A stretch of DNA of 64,000 nt from Ditylenchus dipsaci (GCA_004194705.1 SADC01000251.1:310001-374000), one strand, 5' to 3'. Counted from the stretch's first letter, positions 13,901 through 24,617 are shown. The notes: a model not told the origin generated them from the letters alone. Translations and numbers: made by a program.

Positions 13901-16900
13901 CCCCTCCGTTCACACCACTTTTTGCAATTTATTATCACTTTTTCGAAAAAAGCCAAGTGCCCTTTATTTGCTTTTCCATCATGTCCGCGTGTTATTTTCC
14001 CCAAATTTTTTTCAACTTTTTCATTTTTAATTAGTTATATACCTGCAACTGGGTTTTTGCGGTAAAAAGTACGGGTTTTTACGGGTCCATTTTAAAAATT
14101 TTAGAACTTGATGCGACAGCAAAAAAATGATTAATTAAAATAAAAAATTAATGTGAACGGAGGGGGATTCGAACCCCCGCCTCCGAAGAGACCAGAGCCT
14201 TAATCTGGCGCCTTAGACCGCTCGCCATCCGTCCTCATGTTCAGGCTTGCTCAATTGCTACAAATAATGCTTCAATTGTCGATAGCACTGTTTATACAAC
14301 GGAAATAGCTTAAAAATCGAAGCACTTTTATAGTTACCCCTTCCCCATACTTGGATTTTTTTGAAAAGTGACGCAAAATCACCTGCAGAACTCATTTTTC
14401 CTGCTTAACATGCTTTCCTTCAGGGCGCAGGGAGGGGGACTTGATTGGTTAGAGATGCATGCACAGACTTACCTTAGAGATAATTCCGAGCAAGACTCTT
14501 GACAGGAAATGCATATACAGTCGAACCTCGCTAAAGGGACACCCCAAAATTTCGTTCCCCCGCTGTGTCCGACACTTTTTTAGCTCTATTTCCCTATTTC
14601 TGAAATGGGTGTCCCTTTATCGAGTTTTTGCTTTTTTAGAGAAAAAAGTTTTTGGATTCTGAAAAACGATCGGCAAAATCGACATCCTTGCGATATTTGG
14701 GACCGGACTGTCAAAACAGAATTTTCAAAAAGCTTCGAAAATCGAGCTAAAAAAAGTGTCGGACCCAGCGAGGAAACGAACTTTTGGGGTGTCCCTTTAG
14801 CGAGGTTCGACTGTAGAGATTTTTTTACACAGCTCCAGCAAAAAAATGTGATAAATCACCTTAAATGACCATCTAACCCTGAGAGGCGGGAGGCGAATTT
14901 TTTTGAATTTTTTACACAGAAAGTGTTTAGATATGCTTCTTTTATCGGATTGAGCAGAAAACATGAGTTCGAAAGGTGATTTTGGGTTACTTTTCACAAA
15001 TTCCGAGCATGGGGGGAACTATAAAAGTACCGAAATCAATTTACTTTACCCAGACCTATATTGCTTTGGTTGGCTATGTATTTCCACTAACTGATTTTTT
15101 CAACTATTGCCAGCTTTTGTATTCAACTTTTGTCTAGATTTTTCAACAGAAAAGATTCAGTTATTTTCCCTTCCAAGGCAAAATCTTACGATGCAAATTT
15201 TTGTCCGTCTGCAAAAAATCCGTGTGATAACGAAGAAAAGTGCTGGAAGCTAGAAAACTGAAATAAAATAATTATAACTTCTCAGAAAATTGTTATTCAC
15301 TTTATAAGAACCAGTATTATGCAAAAAATCTAAAAAAAAACTAACCCAGAGCAGGCCCAAAGATGGCAAAGGCATAGAAGACTCCCAAGTATAGGAGGAA
15401 AAAGCTGGTCCTACCTAAACAGCATTTATTTCAGTTTTTACACATACAAAAGTTCTAGCTAATTAAGACAAATTGCCACAGTGTTATCCTATGGTAATTT
15501 TCCAAAAAAAAATTGAGGTGAACTCAGGGCTTGTATGTGTTCTTCTTAAAAAGATTTGATCTTTTTCGAGATCCAAAATCTTTTTTATTTTTGAAGTTTT
15601 TAGTCAAAATATTTTTTTCGCTCTAATGTAGCAATAAGCACTAGATAAAATGACCCTTTTCTTCAAAAATGGTCAAACTGTCCTTTTTTACCCAAATGTC
15701 CTTTTTTTAAATTTTGAGTTACGTGCCCTGGGTAAACTCTTTTGTGAAAAATATACTCAGAAATTCAAATTTTTCGAAATGAGAAAAAAATTATGGTTTT
15801 TGACTTTGAAAATTTCCAAATTTCAGTAAACGTGCTATTTTTCAAATTCTTTTTACTTGGCTCATCCTACTGACACTCTCTTTCTGTTTCGCAAAATTTG
15901 CAAGTTTTCACGGATTTCTCGGTCAATAATTTTCTAAAAAGCCACTTCCAGAATCAAAACATACTGCTTTCCAAAAAACGTGGATATCTGGTCAAAAGTG
16001 TTCCAAGTTACTGAGATGCCCACTTTGAGTGAACTAACCATAAAATTGTCACCGATCAGCGAGTTTTGCTTACAGCTGAGTGACCAAAACAATTTTGACC
16101 AAATCTCGATGAATTCACATCCCAAAAAATGAATTTTGAATTTACAAATAATTTTTTATAAAGAAATTTTTATATGTCGACTTTTTGCAAAAATTTAAAA
16201 GATTAACAAAAATTGTCGCGAGTTGATATTTGCCCACATTATTTGCGCACCGAAATGCCTTAGAAAATTTTTTTATTAAAGATATTATCCTAAAAGATAT
16301 GTTGAATTAAGATAATACAAAAATTGTATTAGTTCTCTAAGAAGTCAGCCACCTACATTCTCGTCAATGTAGGAAACACCAATAGTGAACAAAGGGGTGG
16401 CTCCAATCCCGTGAAGGAAGTGGGCCAAACAGAAGAGGAACACGTAGCGCAAGTTACCCGGCTGCAAACCGAAATAATTATACTGGATAATTTTTATTTA
16501 ATTATCTTGGTAAAATACTTGATTCTCAGGAGATGGACAGGATGTGATGGCTTCAAACTCAGCTCCGTCCAAGTTCAAAGAGGAGGACGAGGAATGGTTT
16601 GTGGTATCTGCAAAAACACAGTTTTGGTAGCATGTTTTATAGGCCAATGCGCAAATTGAAAGAATTTTACCAGCCTCGTAAAATCTGTGTTCAAGCACCA
16701 AATTTTTTTTACATCGTAAGTTTTCAGCAAACAAGGTCAGAATTATGTTTTCATAAAAAATAAGGTATTAGAGGTACTAGCATTCAGTGAAAATTAGTTC
16801 TTCTAAGAAATAATTTTCACAATCACCTGTGATTCGAAAATCACGGTGAGACAATGGTGCCTTACCGAAAAACAATTGGATTCATTTATATTGCTTTTCT

Positions 16901-19900
16901 GCCACTTCTATAGAAATAATCATACAATTTCACCCGTCCCAAGCAGAAACTAGTCAACAACTAACTGCAACAAAAAACCTGAAAAAATTTACTAAACACA
17001 TTTTAATTTGAAAAATTTAAAATTTTGGAAAATCGTAAAAGAAACACATAGTGTTTTTTTTTCGACGGAAAGATTCCCATTAATTTTTGGAATCACGCTC
17101 TTTCCAACTATAATGATTTTATTTTTTCAGCGAAATGATCAAGATAGCTAAGAAGAGTCTTTTCCTCGATGTGCGTAAACGAGCTTCGATTTATCTGGCC
17201 ACTGTGCTTTCGCTGTTGTCTACGTTCATATCTCAGACCGAGTACTATATTACGAAGGTGAGTTTTGAACAATCATTCATTTTTTCATTACGGTCTGTGT
17301 TGGTGCACTCTTACCCATTCAGGGCTACAAAATAGTTTTAAATGGGGCTTTAAATGGGGCAAAGCTGTTTTTGTCATCAGAAAGCCACTTTTTCAGAAAA
17401 TATTTACACTAGTCCTTCTCAACTGATTATGGTGAACAAGACTATGAAATTTTATTTGTCCTTAATGGGCCATTGCCGTCTCCGACAACGGTTGTCCCCC
17501 CGCCAATTCAATTTTTTTTCTGAATCATAGAACTTCTGTACGAATTTTAAAACTTGGTTTCTAACAAAACTATACCTAGAATTAAATTCTAGGCCTTGTT
17601 TTGTTAGAAACCAAGATGAAAAATCCGTATAGAAGTTGAATGATGAGGCAAAAAATTTTGAATTGGCGGGGGACAATCCAAAACAGGTGGCAACCGCCCT
17701 TACAGCTAACGAAAAAGTTAAGAAAAACGATATTTTTTACAAAATGGAAGGTTTGGCGAAGTGTGAATTTTTTAACTTTTGCTTATTTGTCAAATATTTC
17801 GCTGATCAACCGGAAAGGACTGGTATTATTGGAAAGAGCTTTTTCTAGCGAGTAAAATGAGCCATCATATGATGAAGGTTGATTGAATAAAAAGGTAGCC
17901 AGAGCCATTTGAAGTTTTTTAGTAAAAAAATAAAGTATAGTCGATTTAAGGACACCCCAAAAGTTCGTTCCCCAGCTGGGTCCGACACTTTTTTAGCTCG
18001 ATTTTCGAAGCTTTTTTTAAATTCTGTTTTGACAGTCTGGTCGTAAATATCGCAAGGATGCCGGTTTTGCCGATCGTTTTTTAAAAATCATGCACTTTCA
18101 TCATTAAAAAAGCAAAACCTCGATTTAAGGAAGGCTTTTTCTAAAATCCCTGTCCTTAATCTAGGGTTTGCTTTTTTAGAAGAAAAAGTTTTTGGATTTT
18201 GAAAAACGATCGGCAAAATCGACATCCTTGCGATATTTGCGACCAGACTGTCAAAACAGAATTTTAAAAAAGCTTCGAAAATCGAGCTAAAAAAAGTGTC
18301 GGACCCAGCTGGGGAACGAACTTTTGGGGGTGTCCTTAAATCGAGAGTCGACTGTACCTGAAAATTGACTATTTTAAAAGGCATTTTCTGAGAGAATGAT
18401 AAACCGACTTACTACGATTTTTTTCAAAAATTTTCGGTGATGTCTATTGTGTTCTGCTACTCTTTGTGAGCAACTTTGAAAAAGACAGTCCTTATGAAAC
18501 AGGCATATTGACCGAAATATATACATTTTGAAAAATACACTCAAAATTTATTCTTTATTTTTACCATTCTGGTATAAATGTTGATTTTCACTTGTTTTCA
18601 CACAGCCTTCTGGTAAAATTTAGTGTCAGTAGAACCGACTTGAGTTGCGATTTGTTTTGAGGTATTGTACTGCTAATATTTCTCATATAAAATTCAGAAA
18701 CACCCGCTTTTTTGAAAAAGGTGTTTTCCAAAATTTAAATTTTCGTAAAAAATGCCAATTTCTCCATTTTTTTTAATATTCCGACCTGACTTTTATTGGA
18801 GATTCTGATTCAGCATTTACAACTGAACAAGTTGACCAAAAAAAAATTTCGGCTCGAGGGTGAATTCGAAGTTCGTTGAGCAGAAAAAAAAGTTATGCGA
18901 AATTTGTGTGAGGAATTTCGTGTGAGATGGAAACTTCAAACGGCTATACAAAGGCTGTACAATACCTTAAAAGAAAGCGCAATTCAAGCCGGTTCTAATG
19001 ACACCAAATGATCACAGAAGACTGCTTGAAAATGAGTCCACATGAACTGTCTTTTTAAAAGTTGCTCACGAAGAAAAAAAAATCATGCTAAATCGTTATT
19101 TATGACTTTATCATTTTCTCAGAAAGTCTCTTTTAAAATGCATGCTTCTCAAACATTTTCTTATTAAAACAAGAGATCTCAACGGTTTCGGACTCCCATG
19201 AAATTTGCTACAAGATAGATAAAAAAGTAGAAAAAATTCCGGTATAGCCAGGTCGGGGTTCATTCTTACAAATTATATCTTTGAAGTCATAATATTATGG
19301 CCTTAAGTCGTAATTAATATTACAAGCCGTATCATAAGTGGGCACATTTTCCTAAAACTGGGCACTTTTTTACTCAATTTGGGCACTTTTTCACTCAACT
19401 TGGGCATTTTCCCGTATCGTCGATTCGAAATGGACATTTCAGAAGTTCGCCGCCAAAAGTGGTGATTTTGCCGCAAATTTTCTTTCGCATTTTTTTGAAA
19501 TGTTCTTCTTTTTTAGTGTTGCTCTGCCTTAAAAAATTTCAGCCTATCATTATCGAATACGTTTTTGCAGATCTCTCAACATTTTTGCTTGCAATAAGTC
19601 ATGATGACAACGGCCAAACGACAGTATGGAATGCTTGTGTTTATTGCTGCTTGCGTTTTCACCACAGGTGCTATAGGTATACCCTTTCTATTTTCAGTAA
19701 ATCTTGCAGCAAGCCTTCCTGTTTCAGGATTCGTTTTCTACGACGAGAAGACACAGCGCATAAGGAGGCAGGAAGGTGTCAAGCTTCGTATTCAGCAGCA
19801 GAAGCAAAACATAGAAGAATATGAACAGCAGAAGATGCTCTTTGAGAAAGCCAAACAGAAATAGTTCTCATCTTGTATGATAGTAGTTCATTAATCTTGT

Positions 19901-22900
19901 GCATTGTGATTAATGAAATTTTTCTTTATGGGTTTTTCGGCTCTGTACGCATTCGCGCGCCCCCTAAAAGTACCGTATCCGCTCTAATTATAGACCCCTC
20001 TCTAATTATAGACCCCCTCGACTTTGAGGGTCTGTATCTTGGAGGAGAGAAAATATTTTGCAAATCTGTTTGATACGTTTTCTTAACTCCCACGAGCTCT
20101 ACCGATTCCACTTTTTAGATTTTGGTTGAGCACCGAAAATTTCGAGATCAAATTTAAAATTTTCCGATTTTTAGGAGGTTGAAAAATTATAGACCCGGGT
20201 CTATAATAAGAGCGGATACGGTATGCCTCGATCCCCCATATTGATTTTAAAGTTTTCTTGTTGTGTTCTATTACGTCCTACGTGTTTCATGTAATTCAAT
20301 GACGATAACGGGTTAATAGTCGATTTTAATGATTGCAAGGCCATTGATATTTTCAGGACAGACACTGTCTGTTGTGTATAAAATGAATTATAAATAGTAC
20401 TTTGACATTTATTGCACTAAAAATATTTTTTCGTCAAATTCCTATATAAATGCTAAAAATAGGGAATGAAAAATTAAAAAAAAAAATAAAATTTTTAAAC
20501 AACAGGGAGGACCAAGACAAAATTTTAAAAACCTCCGAAAAAATCCACAGGGGGTATCGAGGCATATTTTTTTAGGGCGGGTGCAAGTGCGCATAGAGCG
20601 GGTTTTTCTGTTCTCCATAGGATAAATTTATGGCACGATTGATATTCTATCATCTGCAATTTTTAGAGCTAGATGTGCGGTATAAGTGCTAGTTCGCCTA
20701 CAAAAGTTGATCAAATTATTAGATTCTAATATTAGGAAGAAGAAACTCGCAGAAGAAACTTTTTAACTTTGGGTCTTAATATTGTGTAACCTCTAACTTT
20801 TCATGTCAATTATAGTCCTGAGAAGATAGTAGCGCAGATCGTCTTTTACGTTTTGAGCTGTTTTTAATCGAGGGCTCAGGCCAGAGCAACACCCTATAAT
20901 GTTCCGTTGCTTTTTCGTAATACATTAGAATCAAAAATGAGTTTGAGGAAGGTTTAGAAAAAATGCGAAACATGATAACATGTGGTTAATCGATCGAACA
21001 ACCTCTCGAGAAGTCTTTGAAGAGGACTAGCACTCCTACCACCACACCATGACTACTTCATAGGGAAATAATGTTCCGATATACTGTTGCGAAATTTCCC
21101 AAATTATCCGAATGACACAGCAGAACTTGAAAAAAAAGCTTGTTACTGTGAGACTACCTAAAATTGGAATGATAAAATATTCAAATGACGACCATCCTAC
21201 TTCAGGTCATATCTCGGTAAACAAGCATCTTCTTCAAATTCTTCTTTTTGATTTTAATTTCCAAACGAGTCGTAGCTCCTGGGGGTGTCGAGAGAAAATT
21301 CACTAATACGTTTTTATTTTATAAACGTTGCAAAATTTTGGGGATAAAAGTAGCTAACTGGCCATGCACCGAGCAAAATTAAGCCAAAAAAATCCAAATT
21401 CATGTTTTCGGTGAAATTGTTTGGTATATTTTGGGTGCTCTGCGGCCGATGGACATCTAGAATGTTATTGGGACAAAATGTGCAAGAAATAGTACAAAAC
21501 CCAGAATTAAAAAAAAAAGATCTTGTCCGAACCTCTTTTAAAACGGTTTTTAGGCTCTCCGTAGGACAAATCCCTATATTTGTCTGTTATCCCTGTTATC
21601 CAAATCTGTTATCCCTATGTTGTAGAGCATGGTCTGTTCCCTTGTGGATTTATTAAAAGTAGTGAAAAATGATGGCTGGGAGCCGAGATAGAGACAAAAA
21701 CGTGTTTGAAAAATTGTTCGTGTCCCGCGGAGTATGAATAGAGCTTCTAAATATTTTTCTTAATACGTGCTTTTGATGAGCTGCAAAAGCAGTTGAAACA
21801 AAAATGAGTGTTCAAAAATTCTAAGGTTCATATAAAATCCCAGATTCCAATTTTGTCCTATCCTAATCCATAAAAAAGTTTACCATGGCACTTGGATAGA
21901 CCCGCACTATCAGCATCGTATGAGCTCGTGAATGGCTCGGCGATCATGTGTGGAAAGGTGAACAGAAAACTGCCGAAGGCCATCAGAGCAAGGCCCGCAC
22001 TGAGTACTGTGGACTTGGAGTGCCTGCCACCAAATAAGACACCGGAATGCAGAAGAGTACGTACCCGAAATCGTAGAACTGCAACTAATAATTATTTTAA
22101 CTAGAGTCATACAAGCTGTTTCACCTGCATAATCCTGCCAATGGTTGAGGTGCTCAGGTGGAATCGACGTTCAATGGTCGAAATGCTCGACGGAATCAGC
22201 CATTGACCAGCATGCCTTGGATGGCACAGAACCAGCACAACAGGAACAGCATCCAGTTTTTGGTGGCGAAACTCTGCAGCCACTCAGGTCTGAAAGAATT
22301 TTATGTGATAGGAAGTGAGAAAATTACGGTAAAAAACGCGAGGATGTTTTTGAGGATGTTTACAGTTGGATGTGCCGAAAATCGCTGAAAATATTCTGGA
22401 AAACCACCAATTTACCGACTGTTTTTTTTTGCTTTTCAATTTTGCTTCTCAAAGGAAATATCTCCCTGCTATAGAGAAACTCTAAAGTAAAAAACAATAT
22501 TTTTGTTTGGTACCTCTTGTGGTCCGGGTCATGATTATCCAAGGACATCTAAAGAAAGCGTCAAATTACGCTGCCGATTAAAATAAAGTTTGGATATGTT
22601 GCAGCTCTCCCCATTGATTACCGATTTTTTAGGCTCCTGACCGATAGAAATCTCCAATTTCACCTAGGATTCTCTGCAACAGTCGTAAAAAATCGTAAAG
22701 ATACCCGAAAAAAATTACACAACACCAGTTACTAGGAAATAGTCAGAAATGGACCGGGAAAGCTACATAGCTAGTTTTTTTTAAAAAGTAGTCGCGTATT
22801 TGTGACGCTTGTACATACCAAGATTAAAATCACGCATAGACTAAGTAAAAATCATGTTTTCCCTGATCCAAGCCATAGGTGGGAAATTCAAGAAAATTTT

Positions 22901-23421
22901 CCATCCATCGTCTCTATCCCCAGTTTTGTTTCCCACTTTTGTGTTAAAGACCCTACTCGAGCCAAATCAAAAACCTGCCCACCTCCACTTGCCCACTCCA
23001 CACTGACTCTCTTTGGCCATAACATTAATCTCTTTCTCAATAAGCTCGATCTGCTGCTGTTTTTGGCGTTCGTCCACCGTCGAGCCCCACTGCCTGCTGG
23101 AGTTGCGATGCTTAGGTCTTTTGGCAAAAGGTGGCCCGGAACAAAAACCATTGCTTCGGGTGCCACTGAAACACAATCTTTACTTTACCGACTGGGTTTA
23201 TTCAAAAAAAATACCGCAAATGTCCTTTGGTTCTTCCACTTGTAGGTACCTCTGTGCCAACCACACCATTTGTTTGAGCTAATGGAGAAGTCTGGAAGTA
23301 GTTTTGATGATCAGCCACCTCTTTCCTTGACTTGCCGACCATGGGAGAGTCGTAGAAGACCTTGTCGGTTGGACTGCTCTTTGCTGGAGAGGATATATTG
23401 TTCCTGAGCAGGCTTTCATTC
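4939..23421 (-). CDS. Organic anion transporter of the SLCO/OATP family
   Basis: Encodes a 12-helix plasma-membrane carrier for organic anions. Exons in coding order: 23421-23250, 23165-22983, 22289-22125, 22078-21884, 16461-16353, 15414-15346, 13190-13047, 12997-12922, 12864-12828, 12779-12675, 8590-8532, 7095-6897, 6846-6654, 5885-5811, 5757-5660, 5608-5544, 5494-5334, 5233-4939. Hallmarks: CGVGKWRPEWLQ before TM1; LHGIGATPLFTIGVSYIDEN; DPKWVGAWYLGF; SKYLERQFG; the Kazal-like extracellular loop with CNAQCQC, PVC, SPCYAGC and NCSCAP; RSFALGIQW and GTIPAP near the last helices; an acidic cytoplasmic tail. One short exon (end of TM4, between 13191 and 15345) was not found, and the start codon lies upstream of 23421. 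Apparent one-base deletions sit near 12732-12735, 22031-22035 and 22196-22203; phases also disagree at the 23250/23165, 21884/16461 and 5334/5233 junctions. Introns hold several transposons and other genes on the plus strand. Confidence 0.9.
5963..6213. repeat. Foldback-like element with CGCCGAAA units (in OATP intron)
   Basis: Left and right parts are mirror images made of T-rich spacers alternating with GTTGCCGAA, GTCGCCGAAA and GTCGCC hooks; the right end reads ATTCGGCGACAATAAAAAG. About 250 bp, lying in the OATP intron between exons 5811-5885 and 6654-6846. Same architecture as 9745-10660 and 30455-30620, with different hook sequences. No gene inside. Confidence 0.5.
7134..8341. mobile_element. 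1.2-kb palindromic TIR element (TACAG...CTGTA ends)
   Basis: The right end, read inward, is TACAGGGTGTCCCAAGATTT; the left end is a diverged mirror. Arms of about 350 bp pair with each other (for example TTCTTATACGCCGTTTT at 7192 with its complement at 8270). The apex holds a low-complexity GGTTGGTGGCTTGTTT tract (7600-7670) and a dispersed core around 7730-7800 that recurs at 35400-35480 and 42055-42140. It sits in the OATP intron between exons 6897-7095 and 8532-8590. No transposase is seen. Confidence 0.55.
8791..9031. mobile_element. 240-bp palindromic element (AAAGGNGCATGC family)
   Basis: A nearly complete inverted repeat: TTTAAAGGAGCATGC at the left end and GCATGCCCTTTAAA at the right. 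The apex pairs TTTCTAACAAAAC with GTTTTGTTAGAAA. Related copies lie at 17461, 37536, 38725 and 41072. A transcript would form one long hairpin. There is no coding capacity; the short open frames across it are palindrome by-products. Confidence 0.6.
9745..10660. mobile_element. Long foldback element with CCGACTAAAA tandem units
   Basis: Arms of about 440 bp (9745-10188 and 10200-10660) pair through several blocks: GACAAT/ATTGTC next to four or five CCGACTAAAATACTTTTTT units, GTGTGAAATTCAAGGGTGGG, a CCAATAATTTGGCC block, and the apex GATCGGCTTAATCGC with its mirror at about 10228. It lies in the OATP intron between exons 8532 and 12675. The open frames of 80-150 codons inside are mirror translations of the arms, not genes. 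Confidence 0.6.
10964..11120. repeat. Degenerate pogo-like TIR cluster
   Basis: TACAGTCAACTCTCGATATA at 10964 is a family terminus, followed by three more copies of CTCGATATAACGCCAC (11038, 11053, 11102). I see no matching right end. It looks like a truncated or rearranged member of the family at 13353 and 14516. The following 600 bp, to 11677, is AT-rich and shows nothing recognisable. Confidence 0.4.
11678..12066 (+). CDS. Terminal exon of an unrecognised gene, antisense within the OATP intron
   Basis: An open exon follows a good acceptor (AATTTTTCAG) and runs 129 codons to TAA. Two polyadenylation-like AATAAA signals follow at about 12158-12170. The peptide starts Gly/aromatic-rich (MYGALATYKFGGFGVLGYIT), continues Gln/His/Asn-rich, and ends acidic with VGWID. 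The reading frame is open upstream of the first ATG (11722) to the splice site, so earlier exons are likely. I do not recognise the family. Long codon-like sequence in an AT-rich intron argues that it is real. Confidence 0.4.
13353..13533. mobile_element. MITE, pogo-like TIRs (TATAACGGCACC inner arm)
   Basis: Flanked by TA, it starts CAGTCGAACCTGGATATAAC and ends with the mirror ATATCCAGGCTCGACTG. Inner arms carry GATATAACGGCACC on the left and, on the right, GGTGCTATTATATC plus a second GGCGCTATAT-type block. 181 bp, non-coding, just upstream of OATP exon 13047-13190 in coding direction. Confidence 0.65.
13833..13912 (+). tRNA. tRNA-Leu (AAG), T-stem shortened by one pair
   Basis: Acceptor GGACGGA pairs with TCCGTTC (one G-U), followed by discriminator A. 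D-arm GGCCGAGCGGTC, anticodon stem CCAGA/TCTGG with loop TTAAGGC (anticodon AAG, read as I after editing), and a long variable arm CTCTTCGGAG typical of leucine. The T stem is GGGG/CCCC, four pairs instead of five. The opposed copy at 14154-14234 has GGGGG/CCCCC. So this copy lacks one G and the matching C, which could be real or two homopolymer errors. It lies in the OATP intron. Confidence 0.85.
14154..14234 (-). tRNA. tRNA-Leu (AAG), D-arm one base short
   Basis: Inverted duplicate of the tRNA at 13833, same anticodon and variable arm, with a full five-pair T stem. The D-arm reads GGCGAGCGG where the other copy has GGCCGAGCGG, so one C is missing from the stem. The two copies share nine extra 5'-flanking bases (GAACATGAG) and are about 240 bp apart, head to head at their 3' ends. 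Combining the better arm of each copy gives a canonical 82-nt tRNA-Leu. Confidence 0.85.
14336..15030. repeat. Remnant of the 7134-8341 family interrupted by a nested MITE
   Basis: Left (14336-14515) and right (14816-15030) halves pair with each other and resemble the arms of the 7134-8341 element: CCCATACTTGGATTTTTTTG against its mirror near 15000, and the AAGTGACGCAAAATCACC block. A pogo-like MITE sits at the apex. This gives an order of insertion: outer element first, MITE second. Confidence 0.5.
14516..14815. mobile_element. MITE, pogo-like TIRs (CTAAAGGGACACC inner arm)
   Basis: TA-flanked, starts CAGTCGAACCTCGCTAAAGG and ends CCTTTAGCGAGGTTCGACTG, a near-perfect TIR. The internal GTCCGACACTTTTTTAGCTC and ACCGGACTGTCAAAACAGAA blocks are shared with the copy at 17936-18356. 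300 bp, non-coding. Confidence 0.75.
17131..17257 (+). CDS. Orphan coding exon, N-terminal membrane protein (unrecognised)
   Basis: Bounded by a strong acceptor (ATTTTTTCAG) and donor (GTGAGTTTT). From the ATG at 17135 it reads 41 codons in phase 0: a basic start (MIKIAKKSLFLDVRKR) then a hydrophobic stretch (IYLATVLSLLSTFI) ending TEYYITK. It looks like the first coding exon of a membrane protein, antisense in the OATP intron. I could not find the next exon, as 17.3-19.4 kb is mostly MITEs and AT-rich sequence. Confidence 0.35.
17461..17705. mobile_element. Palindromic element related to 8791-9031
   Basis: Arms pair through TTGTCCCCCCGCCAATTCAA (17491) and its mirror GAATTGGCGGGGGACAATCC (17660). 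The apex again pairs TTTCTAACAAAAC with GTTTTGTTAGAAA. The outer ends differ from the 8791 copy (GGGCCATTGCCGTC instead of GGAGCATGC). Confidence 0.55.
17936..18356. mobile_element. MITE, pogo-like TIRs (TTTAAGGACACC inner arm)
   Basis: Ends read TAGTCGATTTAAGGACACC and GTGTCCTTAAATCGAGAGTC. The interior matches the 14516-14815 copy, but the inner arm is TTTAAGGACACC rather than CTAAAGGGACACC, changed on both sides. 421 bp with a duplicated arm segment at 18115-18170. Non-coding. From here to 19330 the DNA is AT-rich without recognisable features. Confidence 0.6.
19331..19415. repeat. Short tandem array, TGGGCACTTTTTNACTCAA
   Basis: Four imperfect copies of a unit of about 20 bp containing TGGGCACTTTT in front of the PET117-like gene. 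No mirrored partner array was found nearby. Confidence 0.5.
19601..19864 (+). CDS. PET117-like cytochrome c oxidase assembly factor (candidate)
   Basis: Two exons: 19601-19676 and 19728-19864. The 51-nt intron (GTATAC...TTTCAG) fits the common intron size; reading through also stays open, but the spliced 70-residue product fits the family better. A short hydrophobic segment (MLVFIAACVFTTGAIG) is followed by YDEKTQRIRRQEGVKLRI and a Gln/Glu/Lys-rich coiled coil. That resembles the PET117 layout: one membrane anchor, then a Q-x-x-R-x-R-x-GV-x-R-D helix of about 80 residues in all. PET117 acts in complex IV assembly in mitochondria. The match is by pattern only. It lies antisense in the OATP intron between exons 16353 and 21884. 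Confidence 0.5.
   Translation: MMTTAKRQYGMLVFIAACVFTTGAIGIPFLFSVNLAASLPVSGFVFYDEKTQRIRRQEGVKLRIQQQKQNIEEYEQQKMLFEKAKQK
19971..20223. mobile_element. MITE of TACCGTAT family (TATAGACCC inner arm)
   Basis: 253 bp, starts TACCGTATCC and ends GGATACGGTA. Inner arms are GCTCTAATTATAGACCCC (left, repeated once) and GGGTCTATAATAAGAGC (right). The middle (about 20020-20145: AATATTTTGCAAATCTGTTT, CTTAACTCCCACGAGCTCTA, GATTTTGGTTGAGCACC) closely matches 26860-27112, which is also 253 bp but has unrelated inner arms. Confidence 0.75.
20224..21883. other. OATP intron sequence without recognisable feature
   Basis: About 1.6 kb of AT-rich sequence. I find no inverted repeat, tandem array or splice-bounded exon in it that I can support. 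A poly-purine tract near 20480 and one pair of AGGGGGTATCGAGGCA-like motifs were noted but are not interpretable. Confidence 0.5.
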
Positions 23422-23919
23422 CTGCAAAAATATTAGGGTTACAGTCAGAAGCACCTTATGCTGATTTTTTTAGTTTTTATTATGATCTTGAGGAAAACAT
23501 TGTCAGCTCAAAAAAATTCCTGATTTCTTTGAGTCTATTATTTTTTACAACTAATTTTATACGAGTCATTAGCAACCAGACATTTGTCATTTTTTCGAAA
23601 CACGATGAACCGCCTAAAGAGGAATTAGAGATACTGGGTTTTAGAAATGAAACTAAGGTATACAACCTAAGTAACAGCAGGATGATCAGCGCCTTACCGA
23701 AACCGGAACGATTCTTCTAGTTCACATAGCAAGACTGCCAATAACCAAAGATGCGTTTAACAAATCACAGGGTTCCTACATGAGCTGATTTCTCAGCATT
23801 TGGTTAATTTGAGTCAAAATACTGATATTGGACGACTCTGACTTTGGAGTCCTGAGAAACCGCAGTTAAAATTGTAAGTGTCACGAGACGAAAACAAAAA
23901 GCTTTATTCTAGGAAATGT

Positions 23920-24075
23920 TTCGTCGGGATGGTGCGACAGATATCTTTGTATGGCGACCGGACAAATTCAGATTTTTTGTGAAAATGCTGCGCGATAAAT
24001 TCAGACATTTTTTCGTTAAATTCGGTCGAAACAACCGAATTTACCGAAAAAATATCCGAATTTGTCGCGCGACAA
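23920..24075. repeat. Small foldback with AAATTCGG/CCGAATTT hooks
   Basis: The left half (GGACAAATTCAGATTTTTT, GATAAATTCAGACATTTTTTCG, TTAAATTCGGTCG) is mirrored by AACCGAATTTACCG and ATCCGAATTTGTCGCGCGAC. This is a short member of the tandem-hook architecture. It lies upstream of the last OATP exon found and 0.9 kb before glutathione reductase. Confidence 0.45.
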
Positions 24076-24424
24076 AATCAGAGCTCAAACTTACGACGGT
24101 CTCAACAACCGTGTTACCTCTAATACGTGCTCTCTGCTCTATGAGCATAATTGCTGCCCGGCCGGGTCGATAATTAAAATAAAGCCAATTAAAAATAAAG
24201 TGGGCATGAAAATTGGGGTCAGAAATCGAGGTAAAAAAATCTGCTTCAAAATTACAAAGAACCGCTTTAAAGGACTTCCACAATGAAGATAGGAAGTCAG
24301 ATGTCGAGGTCCTTGTGGTCCCCAGCTGCGCGAGTTTTCATCATATTTTGTTTTTGCAAAGTGATTAAGCAAAAAATAAATTCACAAAAATTTGGAAAGA
24401 ATAAATGAAATTTCAAAAACGTAG

Positions 24425-24617
24425 TACAGTCTACTCTCGCTATACAGCCAAACCTCGGTTGTCTGGCACCCCTACGGACCGGCCGCAGCGTGCCGGATAT
24501 CCGAGGTGCCGATAACTGGAGTGCCGGATAACTGAGGTGTGACTGTAGTAAGCTCTCGCTATAGTGAGGTTTTTTGCTGTCCCCAGCGTCCGCAGTATAG
24601 CTTGAGTGGACTGTACC
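24425..24617. mobile_element. Nested pogo-like MITEs
   Basis: Outer ends: TACAGTCTACTCTCGCTATA and the mirror CAGTATAGCTTGAGTGGACTG. An inner pair ACCTCGGTTGTCTGGCACC and GTGCCGGATAACTGAGGTGT marks a second related palindrome inserted in the first. It lies in the 5' region of glutathione reductase; transcription signals there are not obvious. Confidence 0.55.
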
